A DNA stretch of 64,000 bases from Tenacibaculum tangerinum (lineage in GTDB: Bacteria > Bacteroidota > Bacteroidia > Flavobacteriales > Flavobacteriaceae), in NCBI RefSeq assembly GCF_029853675.1, contig NZ_CP122539.1:3243001-3307000 (forward strand). The letters run 5' to 3'. Positions within the stretch are counted from its first letter, which is position 1. Each line of letters starts with the position of its first letter. A model generated the notes under the pieces. The model was not told the DNA's origin. It ran no database searches and saw nothing but the letters and a program-made list of their open reading frames with translations. Positions 45,447 to 55,065 of this stretch are shown one piece after another. A program made the position numbers and the translations under genes.

Positions 45447-46841
45447 TTACAAACTAAATGTTATGGTTCCTGAAACTCTAGAGGTATTATTTGTAAGCTC
45501 AATAGGGTTTACATTTACATTAGGTGAGTTGTATATTTGATATGGGCTATTGTTTTCTGAGTTAGTGTATGATAGATCGAACTTAACACTTCCGAAACTA
45601 TAACCAATACCTAATGAATACCCAGAAATATCATCGCCGTCTAATGAATTCTTAAATGGACTCTCTTCAAAATGATACCCACCACGAACACTCATTTTAT
45701 CAAAACGCCATTCAGCACCAATATTTAAAGCATGAGTACCTTCAAAATCGTTGTCGAAATTTTGATTTATATCTATAAAAAACGGATCGTTTTCTGTATA
45801 CTTCGTTCCGCTGTAATCTTTGTAGGTATAGTCAGCACTGATTAATCCTTTTTTTCCAAAAACAAAAGCTGCACTTGCTGTTAATTTGCTTGGGGTTCTT
45901 AATCTAAAGAGATTTGAATAAAATTCCTCACCACTATTCACATCAGTATCTTGATTTGTCGCAGAAATCTCAGTATAGCCTAGCCAGTCATCATATCTAG
46001 AATCGCTAGGGTCAAACACATCTAAGTTGCTTTCTTCAAAAACTTCATTGTACCATGTGGGAGTTTCATAGGCTAATCCAAAACGAAAACTTTGATTTAC
46101 TTTATAGATAAACCCAGCACTAAATGAAATTCCATTTCCTTCAAAATAACTATCTTGTATGTTCAAGGCATTTAGTGTTTCACCGTTGTCATCTTCATTG
46201 GTTTCTCTTAATCGCGTAATTTGACCAAAACTAAAATTATGGAACTTTATACTTGCTCCTGCATGTAATTTGTTTTGATGTACAGCAGAGAATCCCATTT
46301 CAAACAGATTGCTTTCCCCGTAAGTAGCATTGTTAAATCGTTGTTCTTGCCCATTATTGAATTGATTGGTAATATCATCTGGATGCTCGTTAAATAATGC
46401 TTGTCCACTATTACCAGACGCTGTAAATAAATTTTCAAAATCATTTTTTTGGCGGTAGTTAAAAGTAAACGCAAAACGATTCCAATCAGAATTGTAAGCA
46501 GATTCAAAAGATAAAATACCTCCAGCTTGAGTGATATTAAAAAAATCATCTTCTGTTTCTGTGGTGTTTCCATAATATGTTGCAGAATACAGAGTGTTTC
46601 TATTACCTAAAGTTACTGCAAAAGTGCTTTTTGTGGCTACAGCACTACCAGCAGGGTTAATTCCAAATGCAGAAATATTGCCTCCCAAGGCTCCAAAGGC
46701 TCCACTCATAGCTTCAAAGCGTGCTGTTCCGTAATTATCATCTTTTGAAAATAAAATACCTAAATCGTTGTAGCCTAGAGATTGCGAATAGGCAGTATAC
46801 GTGCTAGCGATAAGTATCGCAAAGATTAAAATTCTTTTCAT
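45447..46841 (-). CDS. OmpP1/FadL-family outer-membrane transporter
   Basis: A 464-residue barrel with signal peptide ending TAYSQ. The N-terminal ARFEAMSGAFGALGGNISAFGINPAGSA contains the NPAG plug motif of the FadL group, which brings hydrophobic compounds through the outer membrane. Glycine- and aromatic-rich strands follow, ending VSGTITFSL. FadL relatives in Bacteroidota are often annotated as hemin receptors, but the natural substrate here is unknown. It follows the WGWN lipoprotein gene after 51 bp on the same strand. Strong family call. Confidence 0.88.
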   Translation of the reverse strand: MKRILIFAILIASTYTAYSQSLGYNDLGILFSKDDNYGTARFEAMSGAFGALGGNISAFGINPAGSAVATKSTFAVTLGNRNTLYSATYYGNTTETEDDFFNITQAGGILSFESAYNSDWNRFAFTFNYRQKNDFENLFTASGNSGQALFNEHPDDITNQFNNGQEQRFNNATYGESNLFEMGFSAVHQNKLHAGASIKFHNFSFGQITRLRETNEDDNGETLNALNIQDSYFEGNGISFSAGFIYKVNQSFRFGLAYETPTWYNEVFEESNLDVFDPSDSRYDDWLGYTEISATNQDTDVNSGEEFYSNLFRLRTPSKLTASAAFVFGKKGLISADYTYKDYSGTKYTENDPFFIDINQNFDNDFEGTHALNIGAEWRFDKMSVRGGYHFEESPFKNSLDGDDISGYSLGIGYSFGSVKFDLSYTNSENNSPYQIYNSPNVNVNPIELTNNTSRVSGTITFSL

Positions 46842-46892
46842 TTTTCCATTAATTCGTTTAAAAACTTGTCTCTTGAAATCTTCTGTTGATTA

Positions 46893-48185
46893 TTATCTTC
46901 TAGAGCTTCTTGAACTACTTCTACTGCTTCCTCTAGAGCTACTTCTAGTACTGCTTCTTGAAGGAGCTGAGTAACTGCGTGAACTTCGAGAAGGTGTTGA
47001 ATAACTCCTAGAGCTTCTTGAATTACTGCTTTTGCGAGAGACATAGTTGTTTCTACTATTTCTTGACGTTGCATTTCTAGAACTTCTCGAAGAATATGAT
47101 TTTTTAACAGATTTATCAGTATTTTGATTTCTTTTTACATCTTTAGAACCATCGGTAGAGGCATATCTTCGTGCGCTATAGTCAGAATTTCTATGAGTAT
47201 TTCTTGCAGAGTAGTTCCTACCGCCTCTTGTTGAACGAGAGGTACCTCCTCTGTAAGTACGAGTAGAGTTACTTCTATTAGGAGTATAGTTTCTTGTTCT
47301 TGATGAACGTCTGATACTTCTATTGGTAGAGTTGTTTCCTCTTCTGGTATTATAACCTCTTGTATTTCTGGTAGGTCGTGTATTTCTATTATTACGATAA
47401 GTTCTGCCATTACTTCTTCGGTACACATCAGAAGAGCGTCTTGGAGTGGCGGTTCCTCTACGGCCAGTGGTATATCCTCTTCTAGAAGTTGAAGCTAACC
47501 TGCGGTCTCTGTAGTAATTAGCACCTCTGTAAGGGTGTCTGTAATTATGATATCTATAATAAGGTGAATTCCAGTGGTAAGGATGCCAATGAGAATTGTA
47601 ACCCCAGCGATTCCATCTCCAGCGATTCCAACCCCAGCTATTCCAACCCCAACGGTTCCAACCCCAGCTATTCCAATCCCAATGGTTCCAGCCCCAGTTA
47701 TTCCATCCCCAAGGACCATCTAAATAAGGATCTCCCCAATAAGTGTTAAAGTTCCACCCCAACAATGGGTATCTCGGGTAAGAATTAATGTTAATTACTA
47801 CATCGCTGTTGGCATTGTTGTTGCCCCATGGTTCGTTACTATTATAAGTAATTCTGCTTTCTGGCTCTTCTTCATAAATAATATTTTCATCATCATACAA
47901 TTCTGTATTGTCAGATTTGTAATTATCAATGTCAGTAAAAATATCGGTGCCATTTAAGAGATCTAACCGTTCTACTTCTTTAGTGAAATAATTTTCTTGG
48001 TATTCATCATATTCACGTTCATTAACAACAACTACTCTTCGTTGTGGTGTTGCTACTTCATCGGCATAAATACCGTCATCACTACCAGCAACCGTTTGTG
48101 CAGATCCGCAAGATGCAAATGTAGCCGCTATTAAAAGTGACAGAATGTAAAAAGGAAGTTTGGTGTTGGCGTAATGTAATTTCAT
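46893..48185 (-). CDS. Lipoprotein with WGWN repeats and Arg/Ser-rich tail
   Basis: A 430-residue protein with lipobox FASC (Cys26). After an acidic N-terminal part, residues about 136-212 hold many copies of a five-residue unit W-G-W-N-x, and the last 200 residues are a basic low-complexity tail rich in Arg, Ser, Thr and Asn, ending SRSSSRSSRR. Charge shifts from acidic to strongly basic along the chain. I recognise no enzyme domain. Related flavobacterial proteins exist beside proS but have no known role. It could bind glycans, the peptidoglycan or DNA at the surface; this is only a suggestion. Overlapping frames in the Ser-rich part are shadows of the repeat. Confidence 0.7.
   Translation of the reverse strand: MKLHYANTKLPFYILSLLIAATFASCGSAQTVAGSDDGIYADEVATPQRRVVVVNEREYDEYQENYFTKEVERLDLLNGTDIFTDIDNYKSDNTELYDDENIIYEEEPESRITYNSNEPWGNNNANSDVVININSYPRYPLLGWNFNTYWGDPYLDGPWGWNNWGWNHWDWNSWGWNRWGWNSWGWNRWRWNRWGYNSHWHPYHWNSPYYRYHNYRHPYRGANYYRDRRLASTSRRGYTTGRRGTATPRRSSDVYRRSNGRTYRNNRNTRPTRNTRGYNTRRGNNSTNRSIRRSSRTRNYTPNRSNSTRTYRGGTSRSTRGGRNYSARNTHRNSDYSARRYASTDGSKDVKRNQNTDKSVKKSYSSRSSRNATSRNSRNNYVSRKSSNSRSSRSYSTPSRSSRSYSAPSRSSTRSSSRGSSRSSSRSSRR
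47598..47716 (-). repeat. Tandem 15-bp repeats coding the WGWN motif
   Basis: About eight imperfect 15-bp units encode successive WGWN-x peptides on the minus strand. Units differ mostly at the fifth residue and at third codon positions. The tract could expand or contract by slippage. Confidence 0.75.
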
Positions 48186-48245
48186 GACTCTTTTATTTTA
48201 AATTAAAGTAAATCGTTTTAATAACCTGCAAAAAATTAGTTCTTA

Positions 48246-48277
48246 GTTGGGCTTGTTACCTTTTTAGTGTAGTTTTG
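48246..48277 (+). promoter_or_regulatory. Promoter of proS
   Basis: GTTG (48246-48249), 20 bp, then TAGTTTTG (48270-48277) fits the Bacteroidota promoter with one base off in the -33 element. It lies 52 bases before the proS ATG. Confidence 0.65.
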
Positions 48278-48329
48278 CAGACACAATTTACGCATAAAAA
48301 ATAACAATATTTATGCCAAACTTTTGATT

Positions 48330-49808
48330 ATGAGCAAACATTTAACAAAAAGAGCCGAAGATTACTCGAAATGGTATAACGAATTGGTTGTAAAAGCCGA
48401 TTTAGCTGAGAATTCAGCAGTAAGAGGCTGTATGGTAATTAAGCCTTACGGATTTGCAATATGGGAGAATATGCAAAAAGAATTGGACAGAATGTTTAAA
48501 GAAACGGGGCATCAAAATGCGTATTTTCCTCTCTTTGTACCAAAAAGTTTGTTTGAAGCAGAAGAAAAAAATGCAGAAGGTTTTGCGAAAGAATGTGCGG
48601 TAGTTACGCATTATCGTTTGCAAAATGATCCTGATAACGAAGGTAAGTTACGTGTAGATCCTGAGGCTAAGTTAGAGGAGGAATTAGTAGTTCGTCCTAC
48701 TTCAGAAGCTATTATTTGGAATACATATAAAGGATGGATACAATCGCATAGAGATTTACCTTTGTTAGTAAATCAGTGGGCAAATGTTGTTCGCTGGGAA
48801 ATGCGTACACGTTTGTTTTTGCGTACCGCAGAGTTTTTATGGCAAGAAGGTCATACAGCACATGCAACTAAAGCAGAAGCCATTGCAGAAGCAAGACAGA
48901 TGCAAGAAGTATATGCAACCTTTGCTGAAGAGTTTATGGCAATGCCAGTTGTGAAAGGTGCAAAAAGTGAAAGTGAGCGTTTTGCTGGAGCTGATGATAC
49001 ATTAACCATTGAAGCGTTAATGCAAGATGGTAAAGCTTTACAGGCTGGAACCTCACATTTCTTAGGTCAAAACTTTGCCAAAGCTTTTGATGTTAAGTAT
49101 ACATCGAAGGAAGGAAAACAAGAATATGTATGGGCAACTTCTTGGGGTGTATCAACACGATTAATTGGAGGGTTGATTATGACACATTCTGATGATGCAG
49201 GTTTGGTATTACCTCCAAAATTAGCTCCAATTCAGGTAGTAATTGTACCTATATATAAAGGGCAAGAGCAGTTGAACGCTATTTCAGAAAAAGTAGCCAT
49301 AATCGTACAAGATTTACGTGCTAAGGGAATTTCAGTAAAGTTTGATGATAGAGACACGTTTAGACCAGGAGCTAAATTTGCAGAGTATGAATTGAAAGGA
49401 GTTCCTGTACGAATCGCCATGGGAAATCGTGATTTAGAAAACGGTACTGTAGAAGTAGCACGTCGTGATACTTTTGAAAAGCAGACTGTTTCAAGAGATG
49501 AAGTAGTAGAGATTGTAGCTAATTTGTTAGAAGAGATACAAGAAAATATTTATACCAAGGCATTAGCGTTTAGAAATGACCATATTACAGAAGTGAATAC
49601 TTTTGAAGAGTTTAAAGATGTAATTGAAAATAAAGGAGGTTTTGTTGCTGCTCATTGGGATGGTACTATGGAAACTGAAGACAAAATTAAAGAGTTGACT
49701 AAAGCAACAATAAGATGTATTCCTAATGATGCAAAAGAAGAAGAAGGAACTTGTGTGTTAACAGGAAAACCTTCTAGAAAAAGAGTACTTTTTGCCAAAG
49801 CGTATTAA
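48330..49808 (+). CDS. proS: Prolyl-tRNA synthetase, short (archaeal/eukaryal-like) type
   Basis: Charges tRNA-Pro. From the ATG at 48330 it has 492 residues, the size of the short ProS form without the bacterial editing insertion. Class II motifs: [18 protein letters not shown] (motif 1), [26 protein letters not shown] (motif 2), and the [20 protein letters not shown] region (motif 3), then an anticodon-binding domain ([10 protein letters not shown]) and a C-terminal zinc-type extension. Two tRNA-Glu genes and rpsT follow, making a translation-related cluster. Confident. Confidence 0.96.
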   Translation: MSKHLTKRAEDYSKWYNELVVKADLAENSAVRGCMVIKPYGFAIWENMQKELDRMFKETGHQNAYFPLFVPKSLFEAEEKNAEGFAKECAVVTHYRLQNDPDNEGKLRVDPEAKLEEELVVRPTSEAIIWNTYKGWIQSHRDLPLLVNQWANVVRWEMRTRLFLRTAEFLWQEGHTAHATKAEAIAEARQMQEVYATFAEEFMAMPVVKGAKSESERFAGADDTLTIEALMQDGKALQAGTSHFLGQNFAKAFDVKYTSKEGKQEYVWATSWGVSTRLIGGLIMTHSDDAGLVLPPKLAPIQVVIVPIYKGQEQLNAISEKVAIIVQDLRAKGISVKFDDRDTFRPGAKFAEYELKGVPVRIAMGNRDLENGTVEVARRDTFEKQTVSRDEVVEIVANLLEEIQENIYTKALAFRNDHITEVNTFEEFKDVIENKGGFVAAHWDGTMETEDKIKELTKATIRCIPNDAKEEEGTCVLTGKPSRKRVLFAKAY

Positions 49809-49824
49809 AAAAAATAAAAAAAAG

Positions 49825-49855
49825 TTTGTGCAATAAAAAACAGTTTTTATATTTG
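49825..49855 (+). promoter_or_regulatory. Promoter of tRNA-Glu 1
   Basis: TTTG (49825-49828), exactly 19 bp, TATATTTG (49848-49855): a perfect match to the Bacteroidota consensus. The following CACCCGCAATC is repeated at the second tRNA promoter. Confidence 0.85.
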
Positions 49856-49884
49856 CACCCGCAATCGTAAAAAAAGATTGTTTT

Positions 49885-49956
49885 GGTCCGTTCGTCTAGG
49901 GGTTAGGACGCCAGGTTTTCATCCTGGTAACACGGGTTCGATTCCCGTACGGACTA
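49885..49956 (+). tRNA. tRNA-Glu (anticodon TTC)
   Basis: A complete cloverleaf of 72 bases: acceptor arm GGTCCGT/ACGGACT with a G1-U72 pair, anticodon stem CCAGG/CCTGG around loop TTTTCAT giving anticodon TTC, T-loop GGTTCGATTCC, discriminator A. CCA is not encoded. It is identical to the copy at 50062. A short leader hairpin (CAATC/GATTG) lies between the promoter and the tRNA. Confidence 0.95.
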
Positions 49957-50004
49957 CAAGTTTTATTTGGTGTAAGTAAATTTATCAAATAAAAATTAAT
50001 ATTA

Positions 50005-50035
50005 ATTGCAGATAACAAAAAGAGTTGTATATTTG
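50005..50035 (+). promoter_or_regulatory. Promoter of tRNA-Glu 2
   Basis: ATTG (50005-50008), 19 bp, TATATTTG (50028-50035). The -7 box and the following CACCCGCAATC match promoter 1, while the spacer differs, so each copy has its own promoter. Confidence 0.75.
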
Positions 50036-50061
50036 CACCCGCAATCAGAAAGATTGTTTCT

Positions 50062-50133
50062 GGTCCGTTCGTCTAGGGGTTAGGACGCCAGGTTTTCATC
50101 CTGGTAACACGGGTTCGATTCCCGTACGGACTA
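50062..50133 (+). tRNA. tRNA-Glu (anticodon TTC), second copy
   Basis: Sequence and folding are the same as the copy at 49885-49956; the two start 177 bases apart and have similar but non-identical flanks, so this is a true tandem duplication. rpsT begins 35 bases after it and may be co-transcribed. Confidence 0.95.
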
Positions 50134-50167
50134 CAAGTTTTTTATAAACAAATAACGAATTATTACA

Positions 50168-50419
50168 ATGGCAAATCATAAGTCAGCATTAAAAAGAATT
50201 AGAAGTAACGAATCAAAGCGCTTAAGAAATAAATATCAGCATAAAACAACTCGTAATGCTGTAAGAAAATTAAGAGCTACAGAAGATAGAAAGGAAGCAG
50301 AGAGCATGTTTTCAACTGTTGTTTCTATGATAGATAAATTAGCAAAGAACAACATTATTCATGAGAATAAAGCAGCAAATTTAAAGTCTAAATTGGCTAA
50401 GCACGTTGCAGCTTTGTAA
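50168..50419 (+). CDS. rpsT: 30S ribosomal protein S20
   Basis: Small-subunit ribosomal protein that binds 16S rRNA. The 83 residues are helical and very basic, starting [22 protein letters not shown], with the typical [16 protein letters not shown] ending. Length and pattern are those of bacterial S20. It follows tRNA-Glu 2 closely without a separate clear promoter and ends at a strong terminator. Confidence 0.96.
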   Translation: MANHKSALKRIRSNESKRLRNKYQHKTTRNAVRKLRATEDRKEAESMFSTVVSMIDKLAKNNIIHENKAANLKSKLAKHVAAL

Positions 50420-50443
50420 AAGTTTTAAGGTTAGTTAATAGTT

Positions 50444-50477
50444 AAAAACGCTTCGATTTTATCGAAGCGTTTTTTTT
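50444..50477 (+). terminator. Intrinsic terminator after rpsT
   Basis: AAAACGCTTCGAT and ATCGAAGCGTTTT form a stem with a short T loop and an eight-T tract. Confidence 0.9.
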
Positions 50478-50579
50478 ATGCTAAATATTGAAAAAAAGGA
50501 TTTAATGAAATCATGAATCATTCTTTAAAGTTGTGGTTTGGTAAAAATTTGAGTTCATCTAAACAAGAAGAATTCTATT

Positions 50580-51857
50580 TTACCAATCGTATTTCTTATG
50601 AGCGTCTAAGCGAATGAAAATAAATAAGAGTAAGGTAAATCCCCACAGAGAAGAACCTCCATAGCTAAAAAAGGGTAGGGGAATTCCGATGGTTGGTAGC
50701 AAACCGATAACCATACCTATGTTTACAATCACATGAAAAAAGAAAATTGAAGCAACGCCATAGCCATAAATTCTTCCAAATTTGTTGGTTTGTGTTTCCG
50801 ATAAATAAATGATTCTGTAAAGAAATAGCATAAATAAAATAATCACTAACGTGCTGCCTATAAAACCCCATTCTTCACCAACAGTACTAAATATATAATC
50901 TGTATGCTGCTCGGGAACAAAATTTCCTTGTGTTCTATCGCCTTGTAAAAAACCTTTTCCAGAGAACCCCCCAGAGCTAATGGTTTTTTCAGACTGATAG
51001 GAATTGTATCCGATTCCTTTATTATCTTGAATTTTACCAAGTAAAATATCGAAACGGTCTTTTTGATGCTGCTCTAAAATATTATTGTAAGTGTATCCTA
51101 TGCCTAGAACGAAGAGCGTAGAAAAAAGATATAAACTAATTATTTTTAAGGCATTGAACCTAAAAAAACGTTTGTCCTTATACATTCCGTAGAGTGTACC
51201 CATGGTTATGATGGCCAAGCAAATAATAAGAATCCATGTTGCGCCAAAATAAACGGTTAATATGAACAACAAAATAGATACAACGCCAAAAAGTATATAA
51301 GCTAATGTTAAGCCTTCTCGATTTAATACAAAGAAAAAGGCAAAATAAATTAAAACAGAACCCATATCGGGTTGCAAGGCAATTAAAAATGCAGGTAGAA
51401 AAATAATAATAAAAGCTTTAATTTGATTTTTTATGAGATTTAAATTGTATTGACGATCACTCATCAATTTGGCAAGAGCTAGTGCCGTAAAAGCTTTTGC
51501 AAACTCAGAAGGTTGTAATCCTATTCCGCCAAAATTATACCACGAAGTAGCTCCATTAATCTTTTTTCCAAATACCAAAACACCAGCCAATAAAACTAAG
51601 GATATAAGGTATAACAAACTGGCGAAGCGTTCGTAAAACTTGGAGTTGAAGAATAAGATGAATACAATTACAGGAATGCTTAGTGCTATAAAAATTAATT
51701 GTTTTCCATACTTAGTAGAAAAATCAAAAACAGCTCTAGTTTCTTCGGTAGAGGAGGCGGCATAAATATTCATCCACCCAAAACTTACTAAAAGAAAATA
51801 GATTAGTATGAGTAGCCAATCGACCCCTGCAAAAATATTATTTCGTTCTTGTCGCAA
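50580..51857 (-). CDS. rodA: Rod shape-determining glycosyltransferase RodA
   Basis: SEDS-family peptidoglycan polymerase acting with PBP2 in the elongasome. The 425 residues span about ten membrane helices; GKKINGATSWYNFGGIGLQPSEFAKAFTALALAK contains the family signature, and QPDMGSVLIYFAFFFVLN carries the catalytic-type Asp; LLPTIGIPLPFFSYGGSSLW near the end is typical of SEDS proteins. The likely start is a TTG at 51857, which overlaps the end of the PBP2 gene by 20 bp; no ATG is available before residue 29, and such coupled starts are common in operons. Last gene of the mre operon. Confidence 0.92.
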   Translation of the reverse strand: MRQERNNIFAGVDWLLILIYFLLVSFGWMNIYAASSTEETRAVFDFSTKYGKQLIFIALSIPVIVFILFFNSKFYERFASLLYLISLVLLAGVLVFGKKINGATSWYNFGGIGLQPSEFAKAFTALALAKLMSDRQYNLNLIKNQIKAFIIIFLPAFLIALQPDMGSVLIYFAFFFVLNREGLTLAYILFGVVSILLFILTVYFGATWILIICLAIITMGTLYGMYKDKRFFRFNALKIISLYLFSTLFVLGIGYTYNNILEQHQKDRFDILLGKIQDNKGIGYNSYQSEKTISSGGFSGKGFLQGDRTQGNFVPEQHTDYIFSTVGEEWGFIGSTLVIILFMLFLYRIIYLSETQTNKFGRIYGYGVASIFFFHVIVNIGMVIGLLPTIGIPLPFFSYGGSSLWGFTLLLFIFIRLDAHKKYDW

Positions 51858-53729
51858 TAGAATCGTTCTTTGAGGTTAGTAATTCTTGTTTTTTATCATA
51901 CTCTTTTTGAAGGCTTAAATTAACCATTCGATCTTCAATATGTTTTCTTGATACTGTTCCATTGAGATATTTTTCTATAAGTAAACTCGTTATAGGAGCA
52001 GCAATGGTAGAACCGTAACCGCCATTTTCTACAAAAATAGCAATCGCAATTTTAGGGTCGTCTTTGGGTGCAAAAGCAATAAAAATAGAATGGTCTGTTA
52101 ACTGTACTTTTTTACCATCTACTCTAATAAAATTTTCTACGGTACCTGTTTTTCCACAAATATCAATTCCTTTTACTTGACTGTACCGAGCGGTACCTCT
52201 AGTAAATGTTTCATACATGGCTTCAATAACAATAGGGAAGTGCTCTGGGCTAACGGTCGTTTTTCTTTGTGTTGTGTAGGTAGAATCTATTACCGGCTTA
52301 TTGTCAATTTTCTTAACAATGTGAGGTGTGTAAAAATGCCCTTTGTTCGCAATAGCGGCAGTCATATTTGCTAGTTGAATAGGAGTGGTTTCTACTTCTC
52401 CTTGTCCTATAGCATTTGAAATAGTGGTGGTAGCTCCCCATCTAAATTCGTAATTTTTGTCATAAAATTTACCATCTGGAATTCTACCTTTTTGACCTGA
52501 AGGTAGGTCGTATCCTAAATAATTACCTAATCCAAAGCTTTTAGCATGATTACTCCAAGCATCCATTCCGATGCTAGGGTTTTCATAATTATCAATAATT
52601 CTTCTGTAGGTGTTTGCAAAATACGAGTTACAAGATTTAGCAATGGCAGTAACCAATCGTACTGGGCGCCCAACAATTCCGCAGTGGCATCCCATAAAAG
52701 CATTGGGTTGTTTACCATAACGATATCCATGATTACAATAAAAAGGGGTTCTTGTATCAATAACTCCTTCTTGCAAACCAATTAATCCTGTAAGAATTTT
52801 AAAAGGAGATCCTGGAGAATACATTGCTTGTAAGCCTCTATCGAAGGTCGGCATGTTAATGGTGTCGTTAAATAATTTTACAGAGTTAGGAGAGCGTTTT
52901 CTGCCTACTAATAAGTTTGGGTCGTATGAAGGGGCGGTTACGAGGGCTAATATTTCACCTGTTTGCGGTTCTAGAGCCACAATTCCACCTCTCTTACCAG
53001 ACATAAGCAATTCGCCGTATTGTTGAAGTTCGCTGTCGATGGTTAGAGTTAGGTCTTTTCCTGGAACAGCTAGTGTGTCGTACATACCATTTTTATAAGA
53101 ACCAGTAATCTCGTTTAAGTTATTTCGTTTGAACCTTTTTTTCCTTTTATACCTCTTAAAACGTTTTCATATTGTTTTTCGACCCCTAAATTTCCTATTA
53201 ATTCCCCTTGCTCATAATAATCGCTATTTTTAGCTACATACTCATTAACCTCACTAATATAACCTACTACATTTGCTGCAGATTTTTTAGGGTAATTTCT
53301 AATAATACGTTTTTGCACATAAAATCCTTTGTATTTAGATAGTTTTTCCTGCAAATAGGCATAATCTTCTTTTGCTAACTGTTTTAAAAATACGGAAGGA
53401 AGCCAGCGCGCGTAGTTGTTCGCTTTTTCAAAACGTTTTATAAAGTCGTCTTTGTCAATTTTTAATAGTGAGCAAAACTCTAAGGTGTCTAAGGGTTCCA
53501 CTTCTTTAGGAATTATCATTACATCGTATGATAATTGATTGGCTACTAATAGTTTTCCATGACGATCGTAAATGTACCCTCTTTCAGGATAATCGTATTC
53601 AATTTTGATAGTAGCGCTGTGGTTCAAGCTTGGTTTACTACCGCGAATTATTTGAAGCTGAAATAGCCTCGCTATGTAGATAACTCCTATGAGAGTAATT
53701 AAAAATATAAGTAAGAAATTTCGTTTCAT
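51838..53729 (-). pseudogene. mrdA: Penicillin-binding protein 2, split by a one-base shift
   Basis: Elongasome transpeptidase. The N-terminal piece (53115-53729, 204 residues) has the cytoplasmic/membrane start and dimerisation domain (HSATIKIEYDYPERGYIYDRHG); the C-terminal piece (51838-53085 and the lead-in before it) has the catalytic SPFK (SxxK), the SCNS (SxN) and KTGT motifs. They join into about 630 residues, normal for PBP2, when one A is added to a seven-A run of the mRNA (T run 53136-53142). Read that way the joint is KGKKRFKRNNLNEITG, a natural continuation. The change is either a real mutation, a homopolymer sequence error, or a slippage site. PBP2 should be important in this operon, so a sequence error or slippage is favoured. 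Confidence 0.85.
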
Positions 53730-54232
53730 GCTAGTTTTTTCCTAAATATAAAACTTCCTAAAAAATACAGGAGTAACGTAAAAACACTAGAAAAAAGTGT
53801 ATTGATAAGTACGTTTGAAAAATTATAAAAACTAAAGTTAGTTAAACTAAATAAAATGAAATGATGTATTAGTGTTAAAATTACTGTATAATTAAATACT
53901 TTATCAAAAGGTTCGTGTCTTAGGTTAAAAAGCAAGTAGTCTGACGTACTTTTTTTAAAAATAGCTTTGAAAAAGAATAACCGTATATAAGCTATGAATA
54001 CTGTAGCAAAGGTATGAACTCCGCCAGAGTTAGAGAACGCATCAACACTTAAGCCTAATAAGAACGCAGAAATTAAAAGAGAAAATCTGTTTTCTTTTAA
54101 CGGATATATGAATATGAAAATAATATATGCGTAGGGATTTATGTATCCTAAAAACAAGATGTTGTTTAGAACTAATACTTGCAATAACAAGAGAAAAACA
54201 AATAAAAATATCAGGTACAATGTTCTATTCAT
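53726..54232 (-). CDS. mreD: Rod shape-determining protein MreD
   Basis: Inner-membrane protein of the elongasome that links MreC and MreB to PBP2/RodA. The 168 residues are mostly hydrophobic with about five helices (for example LYLIFLFVFLLLLQVLVLNNILFL and LLYFLGSFIFR); sequence conservation in this family is low, so position carries weight: it lies between mreC (8-bp overlap) and mrdA (ATGA overlap). The short NPYAYIIFIFIYPL motif fits flavobacterial MreD. Confident by context. Confidence 0.87.
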   Translation of the reverse strand: MNRTLYLIFLFVFLLLLQVLVLNNILFLGYINPYAYIIFIFIYPLKENRFSLLISAFLLGLSVDAFSNSGGVHTFATVFIAYIRLFFFKAIFKKSTSDYLLFNLRHEPFDKVFNYTVILTLIHHFILFSLTNFSFYNFSNVLINTLFSSVFTLLLYFLGSFIFRKKLA

Positions 54233-55049
54233 TATTGTTTTCTACTTTTTTTATTTCTTTTCTGTTTAAATTAGTGATAATATAAATATGTCCTAAATTA
54301 GACATGTCGTTAAAGAGTTTTATATCAATACTATTTACTGCTGTAAGCTCTTTTGGTACTTCTATTACAGTTCCAATTGGTATTTCTGCTGGAAAAATGG
54401 TAGACCTTCCACCTGTAACTATTGTATCTCCTGCTTTAAAATTAGCTTGACGAGGAATGTCTATTAATTGTGCAATACTATAATCTTTTCCGTCCCAAAT
54501 TAACGAGCCAAAGTGGTGGTTATTTTTAAACTTAGCGTTAATATTACTGTTAGAGTTTAAAATAGATTGAACTCTGGCAAATTTTGGAGATACATTATCG
54601 GTTATACCAATAATACCTTTGCCATTTATGATTCCCATTTCTTTAGAAACACCATTTTTAGTACCTCTATTGATTGTTAAGAAATTGTCGGACTTATGAA
54701 AGGTGTTCTTAATAATCTTTCCAGAAATATAGGTGTAGTTTTGATTAAGCTTTGTAGCGTCTATTTGGTAAGTTGAAATGCTATCAATATAACTGTTTAG
54801 TTGCTCTAACTTATTTTTTAAAGTCACATTTTCTTCTGCTAGCAGAGCGTTTTTGTCTTTTAATTTAAAATAATCTGAAATATCAGATGCTTTTTGATAT
54901 AAACTACCTGTAATAAAATTGGTGGAGCTAATAAATTTACTTTTGTGAAAAGAATGGTTATTAATGATTAATGCAACAGCAATAATTTCTAATAATAAAA
55001 AAAATAAAAAGTACTTATTTTTTTGAAAGAAATAAATAAGCTGTTGCAT
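54225..55049 (-). CDS. mreC: Rod shape-determining protein MreC
   Basis: Periplasmic scaffold of the elongasome that activates PBP2. The 274-residue protein has one N-terminal membrane helix (residues 10-28), a coiled-coil region (DKNALLAEENVTLKNKLEQLNSY), then the beta-barrel pair with GISKEMGIINGKGIIGIT-like and TGGRSTIFPAEIPIGTVIEV blocks. These match MreC. It overlaps mreD by eight bases and follows mreB after 16 bp. Confidence 0.93.
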   Translation of the reverse strand: MQQLIYFFQKNKYFLFFLLLEIIAVALIINNHSFHKSKFISSTNFITGSLYQKASDISDYFKLKDKNALLAEENVTLKNKLEQLNSYIDSISTYQIDATKLNQNYTYISGKIIKNTFHKSDNFLTINRGTKNGVSKEMGIINGKGIIGITDNVSPKFARVQSILNSNSNINAKFKNNHHFGSLIWDGKDYSIAQLIDIPRQANFKAGDTIVTGGRSTIFPAEIPIGTVIEVPKELTAVNSIDIKLFNDMSNLGHIYIITNLNRKEIKKVENNNE

Positions 55050-55065
55050 AAATAATCATTCAATT

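Noticed and set aside
46838..47428. Two overlapping frames rich in Val, Glu and Gln opposite-frame to the lipoprotein tail
   Set aside because: They are alternate readings of the Arg/Ser codon repeats of the lipoprotein gene and have no independent start context.
49885..50133. Assembly duplication as the cause of two identical tRNA-Glu genes
   Set aside because: Spacer and flanking bases differ between the copies, so they are distinct loci.
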